A stretch of DNA of 13,131 bases from Candidatus Poribacteria bacterium WGA-3G (GTDB lineage Bacteria > Poribacteria > WGA-4E > WGA-3G), in NCBI GenBank assembly GCA_000406005.1, contig ASZN01000105.1, positions 1 through 13,131 of the forward strand, in the 5' to 3' direction. A program made the translations under genes and the position numbers. Positions 1 through 5,398 of this stretch are shown here, piece by piece (position 1 is the stretch's first letter; each line of letters opens with the position of its first letter). A model generated the notes under the pieces. The model did not search any database and was not told the DNA's origin. It was given only the letters and a program-made list of their open reading frames with translations.

Positions 1-4
1 GTAG

Positions 5-53
5 CACAGACTAACAGTCTATGCTACGTAAGAGGCAACTAATAGCATCAGAA
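5..53. repeat. 49-bp structured direct repeat, copy 1
   Basis: This 49-bp unit recurs without mismatch at 79-127, giving a 74-bp period with a 25-bp unrelated spacer. Each unit carries two inverted repeats. CACAGACT-AAC-AGTCTATG (5-23) folds as an 8-bp stem in which one pair is a G-U wobble only in minus-strand RNA. ATGCTA (21-26) pairs with TAGCAT (43-48). The wobble, and the position just past the stop of the minus-strand gene ending at 134, suggest it is read in the 3' tail of that transcript. There is no U-tract, so it is not a classical terminator. It could be an extragenic palindromic or MITE-like repeat; more copies may lie left of the window. Confidence 0.85.
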
Positions 54-78
54 CCGAGTGTTATGAAGAACACCGGAA

Positions 79-127
79 CACAGACTAACAGTCTATGCTA
101 CGTAAGAGGCAACTAATAGCATCAGAA
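79..127. repeat. 49-bp structured direct repeat, copy 2
   Basis: Exact second copy of the unit at 5-53, ending 6 bp before the stop codon of the small membrane-protein gene. The two hairpins are identical to those of copy 1: stem arms at 79-86 and 90-97, and at 95-100 and 117-122. Confidence 0.85.
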
Positions 128-133
128 ATGGTA

Positions 134-385
134 TTAGAAAATGCCGAAACCTAAGACGAGTCGGATGGCACCTATGAGAATGGCTGCGGCACAAAGGAGA
201 CACCCCGCAATGGCGAGTTCTTTTTTTGATGATAAAACGATAACCAAGATGCTGAAAAGCAAGCCGAAGACTGCGAACGGAATGTTAAGGTAATTAAAGG
301 AGCCGAAGCATGGAATGATGCCGACTGCCATGCCAATAACCGCTAATATTCCCCAAACTAAACTCAAGATTGATAGTAAACCCAT
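134..385 (-). CDS. Small three-helix membrane protein, DUF4190-like
   Basis: An 83-residue, very hydrophobic protein with three predicted membrane segments (about residues 3-24, 30-52 and 57-80), separated by a Gly/Pro/Cys turn (IIPCFGSF) and a short basic loop (SSKKE). The glycine- and alanine-rich second half (KELAIAGCLLCAAAILIGAI) resembles the DUF4190-type small membrane proteins often found beside DUF2752 proteins. ATG start, with GGAG seven bases upstream. It is the last gene of the minus-strand sigma operon, 14 bp after the DUF2752 gene. Function is unknown; a role at the membrane together with its neighbour is inference. The family assignment is tentative but the gene itself looks real. 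Confidence 0.7.
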   Translation of the reverse strand: MGLLSILSLVWGILAVIGMAVGIIPCFGSFNYLNIPFAVFGLLFSILVIVLSSKKELAIAGCLLCAAAILIGAIRLVLGFGIF

Positions 386-399
386 GATTGTTCTCCAAA

Positions 400-768
400 C
401 TATGACAATATATTATCGCTATGAAGCATTGTCCGTATATTTTTTACAAGACGCGCGTTTCGCTTTAAAGTGATTAGTGCGCAGAGTGTATTTAGCAGAA
501 AAGTGAAGTAGATGTAGAGGCTGAGTGGATTCAAGCGATGTGCTTCGACAAAATCGCCGCGCGAGATAGCATAGAACGCGGTACTCATCCCACAAAAAGC
601 GCACGGTTTGTGAAATTGGGATTGCCAATCGCATTCGGGGATAAATCCAGATAACTGGTGTTGTGGCACAATAAACGGGAGCAGAAGTATCATAAAAACA
701 CCTATGCTCAGGATGTACCACACAAACACGCCAGCTAACGTTAACTCGCTTCGCCTGCTTTGTAACAC
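400..768 (-). CDS. DUF2752 family membrane protein
   Basis: A 122-residue membrane protein. Residues 44-81 match the DUF2752 signature as I know it: a Pro-x-Cys element (PEC, 44-46), a CAFCGMS motif (56-62), then a GDF-x-A-x4-NP segment (71-81). One hydrophobic helix precedes the motif (12-34) and one follows (82-102); the tail is basic. The start is GTG, one base after the stop of the upstream gene, with its ribosome-binding site (AGAGGTG) inside that gene's last codons, so translation is probably coupled. DUF2752 proteins have no established function; the paired cysteines suggest metal or redox chemistry, which is inference. It lies third in an operon led by an ECF sigma factor. Confidence 0.85.
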   Translation of the reverse strand: MLQSRRSELTLAGVFVWYILSIGVFMILLLPFIVPQHQLSGFIPECDWQSQFHKPCAFCGMSTAFYAISRGDFVEAHRLNPLSLYIYFTFLLNTLCALITLKRNARLVKNIRTMLHSDNILS

Positions 769-769
769 G

Positions 770-2188
770 TTACACCTCTTCCGGTTGATCTGTTTCTACC
801 TTTCTTAGAATGATATTTCCACCGACAGAACGGAGTTTTAGCAGTGGACCGCCACCATTAATAGTCCCCTGCAACTGATCAGGTTTTACAGTACCCGATG
901 CTTCTACGGTTACCGGAAATTCTGTTGTCACTGAACCGCCGAGGACTTTTGCTTCGACCGTTGCATCGATATCTGGAACGAGTGAGACATTAATACTACC
1001 ACCAGTTGTCTCCAAATCCAGCAGTAAACTCTGATTTTCAGACACCTCTTGTAGGTGGCAACGGATAGAACCGCCAGCGTTTTTCGCAAGGACGGGCCCG
1101 TCGTTTTCTACCTCTATACTCCCACCAGCGTTTTTCAGGTCTGCCCCGCCTTTGCAGCCGCGTAGGATAATATTACCACCAGAGGTTCGTCCATTGACCG
1201 CACCTATGACCTGAACGACTTGGAGGTTCCCCGCTGATGTTTTGGTTTTGACATCGCCAGTACCGTCTGCGATCCCAATATTTCCAACAGTCGTTTGAAG
1301 TACTGCATCTCCATGAAACGCCTTGAGATCAATGTTCCCCAAAGATGTGCGCCCATCAACCCGTCCGGTAATATCTTGAAGACGAAGTCCGGCGCGGAAT
1401 GTCTCTGCATTCACGTCGCCAGTAATATTCGCAACGGAAATGTCGGCACATGCGGTTTTCAAATCAAGATTGTATTGCCGTGGCACGAGGATATCAAACT
1501 GAACATCGAGATCGTTTTGCCGTTTCTGCCACCGTTTCGCGTCTCCTGTGAACTTCGCCTCAATTTTAACGTCGGATGCTTCGTGTGTTATCTGGACATC
1601 AAGATTCTTGAGGATTTCCGCTGCCCGCCGATTCGCTTTTATTTGTGCGGCGCGTTGAACGCGGACAGAGACAGTATCTTCCTCGGTGCTTTGGATGTCA
1701 ATTGCCCCGCAGTCAGCATCAATCGTTAGTCTTCCATCTGCTGCGACGGGGAAAGTTTCGACGATGTCCTCTAACGTCGTCTCGGTTAAGAAATCTGGCA
1801 CGGCTTTACGGATGAGGTCTCCGATCGGTTTATCCGTGAGTTCCTCGGTCAGGTTTTCCATGAACCGTTTTCCGAAAAAGGTGGAGAGCCATCCCTTGAA
1901 ATCCGCCGTTGTATCCAATTCTTCGTTGAGATATGCGGCGAGTTGATGGCAGGCGATTGCGATTTGACTGAATGAGGCATCGGGCTTAAGTGCGTCAAAG
2001 AGTCCATCAGGCACAGCGTCAAGGCTATTCAATCTGGTCAGTACGTTATTGAATTGTGTGATGCATCGCGTTTCACCGCCAGTAAAGGTGTCCGTTAATG
2101 CTGCGTCCTCTGCAATTTTTGCGGTGTGCTCCAACATGTGGAACAGACCCTTGAGTTCGTGTTGTTGTTCCTGTCTGTGTTGTTCCAT
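770..2188 (-). CDS. DUF4097-type beta-repeat protein, candidate sigma-factor partner
   Basis: A 472-residue protein in two parts. Residues 1-150 are largely alpha-helical and acidic, with no recognisable domain. From about 151 to 465 there is a repetitive beta-rich region with many short Gly-Asn-Ile and Gly-Gly-Ser-Ile steps (for example GNIDL 284-288, GGSIEV 355-360, GGSIRC 372-377, GGNIILR 456-462), the pattern of DUF4097 putative beta-helix proteins. I see no signal peptide or membrane helix, so it is predicted to be cytoplasmic; in many genomes DUF4097 proteins sit beside ECF sigma factors with a membrane anchor. ATG start with AAGGAG well placed. It starts 21 bp after the sigma gene and is almost fused to the next gene (1 bp). 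A role as anti-sigma factor or sensor is inferred from context only. Confidence 0.85.
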   Translation of the reverse strand: MEQHRQEQQHELKGLFHMLEHTAKIAEDAALTDTFTGGETRCITQFNNVLTRLNSLDAVPDGLFDALKPDASFSQIAIACHQLAAYLNEELDTTADFKGWLSTFFGKRFMENLTEELTDKPIGDLIRKAVPDFLTETTLEDIVETFPVAADGRLTIDADCGAIDIQSTEEDTVSVRVQRAAQIKANRRAAEILKNLDVQITHEASDVKIEAKFTGDAKRWQKRQNDLDVQFDILVPRQYNLDLKTACADISVANITGDVNAETFRAGLRLQDITGRVDGRTSLGNIDLKAFHGDAVLQTTVGNIGIADGTGDVKTKTSAGNLQVVQVIGAVNGRTSGGNIILRGCKGGADLKNAGGSIEVENDGPVLAKNAGGSIRCHLQEVSENQSLLLDLETTGGSINVSLVPDIDATVEAKVLGGSVTTEFPVTVEASGTVKPDQLQGTINGGGPLLKLRSVGGNIILRKVETDQPEEV

Positions 2189-2209
2189 GGGTTTTCTCCT
2201 TAAAGATGG

Positions 2210-2794
2210 TTAGATATCCTCACCGAAGCCGCGTCTCTCTAAGATTGTTTTGAGTTGTTCCTTTGCTTTGCGGAGTCTCCATTTTACGGTTGTCAGTGGT
2301 AGGGATAGAAACTCAGCCATCCGTTTTTGTGGCATCTCTGCCCAGTAGTAGAGCTCGAGAACCACCTGATAGTCTGTTTGTAGGTCTTTGATGGCATCTC
2401 TAACCGATTGCTGTATCGATTCGGCCTCGACAACGTTAGCGGGGTCTTCCGCCGATGTATCTGATGCTCTGTTCAGATAGGGTTCCATATCCTCCTGCGG
2501 TTGATAACGCCCCATATTTCTGTAGTAGCGCAATGCGCGGTTCCGAGTGATAGAGTGCAGCCACGCGCCAAACCGATTCAGGTCTGAGAGTTGTGGTAGT
2601 GATTCAAACGCTCGTAAGAGTGCGTCTTGTACGACATCCTCTGCGTCGGTAGGATTTCGGACGATCTGTTGTGCGACCGTTAGCATGGCGCGTCGGTAGC
2701 GGTTCACTAACACATCAAACGCTTGCGTATTACCGGCGAGTGCTGCGACAACTAACTCGGCATCACCCGCTTCAATCAATTCTACAGAATGCAT
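2210..2794 (-). CDS. ECF-type RNA polymerase sigma-70 factor
   Basis: A 194-residue extracytoplasmic-function sigma factor. Region 2 spans about residues 22-92, with the core-binding helix DAEDVVQDALLRAFESL (50-66) and FGAWLHSITRNRALRYYR (75-92). Region 4 spans about 128-186, with the recognition helix-turn-helix around LPLTTVKWRLRKAKEQLK (165-182). No region 1.1 or region 3 is present and the length is typical. ATG start with AAGGAG seven bases upstream. It heads a four-gene minus-strand operon whose second gene encodes a DUF4097 protein. It is separated from the gene upstream by about 158 bp containing a terminator-like hairpin, so it should have its own promoter. I did not find a clear autoregulatory ECF promoter there. 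Confidence 0.95.
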   Translation of the reverse strand: MHSVELIEAGDAELVVAALAGNTQAFDVLVNRYRRAMLTVAQQIVRNPTDAEDVVQDALLRAFESLPQLSDLNRFGAWLHSITRNRALRYYRNMGRYQPQEDMEPYLNRASDTSAEDPANVVEAESIQQSVRDAIKDLQTDYQVVLELYYWAEMPQKRMAEFLSLPLTTVKWRLRKAKEQLKTILERRGFGEDI

Positions 2795-2889
2795 GACAAT
2801 ACTCCTTCTTCTGTTTTATTAGAGACATGTCAGCTAAAAAGGAGAGTAAGAAATATATTTTTTGGTAAAAATGAGCGAGTGGGAATAGG

Positions 2890-2946
2890 AAAAGAGACCG
2901 GATGTAACCTCACTAGCGAGAGCGAGCGTTTACGGGTGGCCTCTTT
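2890..2946 (-). terminator. Imperfect terminator-like hairpin after the DMT-like gene
   Basis: AAAGAG (2891-2896) pairs with CTCTTT (2941-2946). The inner arms continue imperfectly: ACCGGATGTAAC against GTTTACGGGTGG. A second near-palindrome around CTCACTAGCGAG fills the loop. Read on the minus strand, the hairpin starts 6 bp after the stop codon at 2953 and ends in CTCTTTTCC, a weak U-tract. It separates the glycosyltransferase/DMT unit from the sigma operon. Moderate to low certainty because the stem has mismatches. Confidence 0.45.
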
Positions 2947-2952
2947 CTGGCG

Positions 2953-3429
2953 TTACGAGGTGGGTCTATAAAGCATCACGAGACAGCCCCCGAGTGCTGC
3001 GAGGAGGATACCTGCCACAAATTGCCATCGGACTGCGCCCCAACCGCCTGCGGGCGGATGTGATAGCGTCGCGACGACGGCGTTCACAATAGGCGCGCCT
3101 GCAAATACAATGGACATCACGACGGCGGGTCTCCCACCGGCACCGAAGGCGAGTAGCACACCGAAGGCACCGATCGCACCGACAAGTCCGGCGACAAACG
3201 ACCAAGTGATACCGTTACCTGTAAATTGCCAGTTGGACCCATTAATGACGAGCATGAGCGCGGAGCCGATGACTGCTGCGAGAAGATAGGCGAGCCCGAC
3301 AAAGAGGAACGCTTTGTAGCGTCCGTGTACAGGATCCGCCATAGCGACTTGCCCCTGATGTAGAAACACGCCGTATAGTCCCCACGATGACACGGTCATG
3401 ATAACAAAAATTAGCCACGCTTTAGACAT
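2953..3429 (-). CDS. Five-helix DMT/EamA-like membrane protein
   Basis: A 158-residue integral membrane protein with about five hydrophobic helices (3-24, 39-62, 75-97, 100-121, 135-155). The glycine/alanine-rich helices and the segment VGAIGAFGVLLAFGAGG followed by a helix rich in small residues recall half-size drug/metabolite transporter (EamA-like) proteins. Full EamA transporters have ten helices, so this would act as a dimer if it is a transporter. The substrate cannot be told. ATG start with AAGGAA upstream. It lies 60 bp downstream of the glycosyltransferase gene on the same strand and is likely co-transcribed with it. The five-helix topology is clear; the transporter assignment is moderate. 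Confidence 0.75.
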   Translation of the reverse strand: MSKAWLIFVIMTVSSWGLYGVFLHQGQVAMADPVHGRYKAFLFVGLAYLLAAVIGSALMLVINGSNWQFTGNGITWSFVAGLVGAIGAFGVLLAFGAGGRPAVVMSIVFAGAPIVNAVVATLSHPPAGGWGAVRWQFVAGILLAALGGCLVMLYRPTS

Positions 3430-3489
3430 AATACATTCCTTTCCGATTTTTTCGGTACGCGTCGATGATGGACATTGACGGTTGAAACG

Positions 3490-4779
3490 TCAAGTATATT
3501 TTTCAAATACTTTCAAGAGTTGATCTGCGACGGCGGTATCGTTAAATTTCTGATGGGTATTAATTTTGCCGGTTTCTCCGAGGTGTTCGCGTTGCTCAGC
3601 ATCGTTAAGGAGTTCCATGATACCCATCGCGAGCGCTTCAGGAGATTCAGGTTCTACGAGGAGGCCACCGCCCGTTGCGTCAATCATCTCTGGAAATGTG
3701 CCGTGATGCGGTTGGACGACCGGTACCCCATTGGCGAGCGATTCTATGATGGATAACCCTTTGGATTCACGGTAAACAGTGGGAACGGAGAAGACATGGA
3801 GTCGATTGAGAAAATCAATCTTTTGTGTCCGTGTTACTTCACCGTGATGTACAAAACTGTTTGATAAACCTGCGTCCTTGATTTGGTTGACGAGTTCCTC
3901 AAGATAGGGTTCATCTTTCTTACCGAGGTATCCTGCGACATGCAGTTGAACGTTATCGGCACCGAGTGCCTCTGCGACTATTAGGAAAGCGTCTACTAAG
4001 ATATGGAGTCCCTTTTCGGGGCAGATACGTGCCAGATAACCGATGATGAAAGGTGGCGGTTCGGGTTTTTCGACGAGCATGCCGTGTCCATCCATATTGA
4101 GTCCGAGTGGCACGATGTCTATATTATCAACGGATACGCCGAGGTAGGTGTCTGCCATAAACCGTGCGTAGTAGCTGCAGGGCGCGACGAAACCGTCTGC
4201 TTCCGCTGCGCGTTTGCGCAGGAGGGTCATCGCCTCCGTTTTGTAGGGTTCAATAAGGTCTTGGAGAAAGATGTCTTCACCTTGAAGTGCGCAAACAACG
4301 GGTACATCTAATGCCTGCTTTATCTCGGTTGTGAATCCGACGAGCATGGAATTGGTGAGATAAACGATATCGGGTCTATTTTCTTCAGCGAGCCATTTGA
4401 CTAATTTCGTTAGTTCCTTCTTTTGGTGTCCGTGTTCGGCTCGGAGCATAGAGACTGTGAGTTCTCCAAGGTCGCGTGCGTCGGTTGAGCCGCTGAAGCG
4501 TGCGAGTCCGTTTAAGAGGGCTCGGTTGTCAAATAATTTGTCGATCGCCCACGGTGTGTGCCTAAAGATGGAGAGTTTCTGTTGAAGATAGACGTTAATA
4601 CCGCCGAAAAAGACGCGGTCCATACTGACATTTGCTTCATCAGTCCGGGTAGGGGTATAGGTAGGGATCAGTGTGACGTTATGCCCCTGTTTTTTCAAAA
4701 TTGTGGCGACCATATTGTCATGGATACAGGTTCCGCAGTACATGCCGGCTGCGCCTGCGGTGATGTAAGCAACTTTCAT
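3490..4779 (-). CDS. Family 4 glycosyltransferase (GT-B fold)
   Basis: A 429-residue cytosolic or membrane-associated glycosyltransferase that would transfer a sugar from a nucleotide-sugar donor. The N-terminal Rossmann domain begins MKVAYITAGAAG and carries an unusual CxxC pair (C15, C18 in MYCGTCIHDN). The C-terminal donor-binding domain has GYLARICPEKGLHILVDAF (247-265, with R251 and K256), and an E-x7-E motif (E338 and E346 in ESKGLSIIE) followed by SLANGVPVV, as in GT4 enzymes. The acceptor is unknown; a surface polysaccharide or glycolipid is plausible. No membrane helix. ATG start; the ribosome-binding site is weak. A promoter candidate lies about 110 bp upstream, back to back with the rpmB promoter. 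The downstream DMT-like gene may be in the same transcript. Confidence 0.93.
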   Translation of the reverse strand: MKVAYITAGAAGMYCGTCIHDNMVATILKKQGHNVTLIPTYTPTRTDEANVSMDRVFFGGINVYLQQKLSIFRHTPWAIDKLFDNRALLNGLARFSGSTDARDLGELTVSMLRAEHGHQKKELTKLVKWLAEENRPDIVYLTNSMLVGFTTEIKQALDVPVVCALQGEDIFLQDLIEPYKTEAMTLLRKRAAEADGFVAPCSYYARFMADTYLGVSVDNIDIVPLGLNMDGHGMLVEKPEPPPFIIGYLARICPEKGLHILVDAFLIVAEALGADNVQLHVAGYLGKKDEPYLEELVNQIKDAGLSNSFVHHGEVTRTQKIDFLNRLHVFSVPTVYRESKGLSIIESLANGVPVVQPHHGTFPEMIDATGGGLLVEPESPEALAMGIMELLNDAEQREHLGETGKINTHQKFNDTAVADQLLKVFEKYT

Positions 4780-4886
4780 ATTTTTTGTTGTGGTGCGAAG
4801 TGGTGAGAAAATGCTTCTCCTCTATTTAGCGTGTCGTTGTAGCTGCGGGTTTATGAAATGAATTTGTGTAAAAAATCCTGAGATAT

Positions 4887-4915
4887 AGTATACCAGATAC
4901 TCGAAAAAAAGTCAT
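4887..4915 (-). promoter_or_regulatory. Candidate extended -10 promoter for the glycosyltransferase
   Basis: On the minus strand, ATGACT (4915-4910) is followed after 17 bp by TATACT (4892-4887), preceded by TG one base upstream, giving an extended -10 element. The implied leader is about 100 nt. A second -35-like TTGACA lies further upstream (4938-4933) with TATGAC after 16 bp and could be an alternative promoter. Based on consensus match only. Confidence 0.5.
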
Positions 4916-4945
4916 AACTATTTTCGCACGATTGTCAAAGAAAAT

Positions 4946-4974
4946 TTGCTTTTCGCCCGTAATTATGGTATTAT
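4946..4974 (+). promoter_or_regulatory. Sigma-70-type promoter of rpmB
   Basis: TTGCTT (4946-4951), a 17-bp spacer, and TATTAT (4969-4974): four of six and five of six consensus matches at ideal spacing. Initiation near 4981 would give a leader of about 42 nt with a strong ribosome-binding site (AGGAGAGG) just before the ATG at 5023. It is divergent from the glycosyltransferase promoter. Confidence 0.65.
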
Positions 4975-5022
4975 TAACACTTAGGTTTAACTAATGAAAC
5001 TATAGAAAAAGGAGAGGTTGAG

Positions 5023-5238
5023 ATGTCACGTGTCTGTACTGTCTGTAATAAACGACCGATGGCGGGTCACCGGATTAGTAAATCGATTCAACATACCAAG
5101 CGGCGTTGGCTACCGAATCTTCAGCGGGTTCGGGTTCAAACGGAAGCAGGTCCGAAGCGGATCCGTGTCTGTACAAAATGTCTGCGTAGCGGCAAAGTCG
5201 AAAAAGTTATCTCCAAAATGCCGAGTCCGGTTGCGTAG
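5023..5238 (+). CDS. rpmB: 50S ribosomal protein L28, zinc-ribbon form
   Basis: A 71-residue basic protein of the large ribosomal subunit. It matches L28 across its length: MSRVCTVCNKRPMAGHRISK at the start, the TKRRWLPNLQRVRV core (25-38), and RIRVCTKCLRSGKVEK (46-61). Two CxxC pairs (C5/C8 and C50/C53) mark the zinc-binding (C+) paralogue, as opposed to the cysteine-free form. ATG start with an excellent ribosome-binding site (AGGAGAGG). It is a single-gene transcript on the plus strand between its own promoter and a hairpin at 5303-5331, and converges on rel. Confidence 0.97.
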   Translation: MSRVCTVCNKRPMAGHRISKSIQHTKRRWLPNLQRVRVQTEAGPKRIRVCTKCLRSGKVEKVISKMPSPVA

Positions 5239-5302
5239 CAAGCCACAACCCAAAGATCGTTCCCCACGATATCAGAGTGATAACGAGAGACCATGAAACA
5301 CG

Positions 5303-5331
5303 CGTAGGGGTTGGGTACTCCAATCCCTATG
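5303..5331 (+). terminator. Stable hairpin downstream of rpmB, no U-tract
   Basis: TAGGGGTTGG (5305-5314), loop GTACT, and CCAATCCCTA (5320-5329) form a 10-bp stem that extends to 12 bp. The non-Watson-Crick positions are G-U wobbles only in plus-strand RNA, which links the structure to the rpmB transcript. No U-run follows (GATTGGTCTAAG), so it may act as an RNA 3'-end or processing hairpin, or be a dispersed palindromic repeat. ACGCGTA at 5300-5306 can also pair with TACGCG at 5343-5348. Confidence 0.5.
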
Positions 5332-5398
5332 ATTGGTCTAAGTACGCGATTACAGGGTAGGGTCGTAGCATTACTTAAACGGAAACCGTCGATTGATT

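Noticed and set aside
5..127. CRISPR-like direct repeats
   Set aside because: Only two copies are visible, the 49-bp unit is longer than the 25-bp spacer, each unit has two internal hairpins, and no cas gene is present.
2789..2971. 60-codon plus-strand frame
   Set aside because: It covers the sigma-gene leader and the hairpin antisense, with no ribosome-binding site and no recognisable protein.
3460..3480. Short hairpin between the glycosyltransferase and DMT-like genes
   Set aside because: The stem has a mismatch or wobble and no U-tract follows, so it is not strong enough to call a terminator; the two genes may be co-transcribed.
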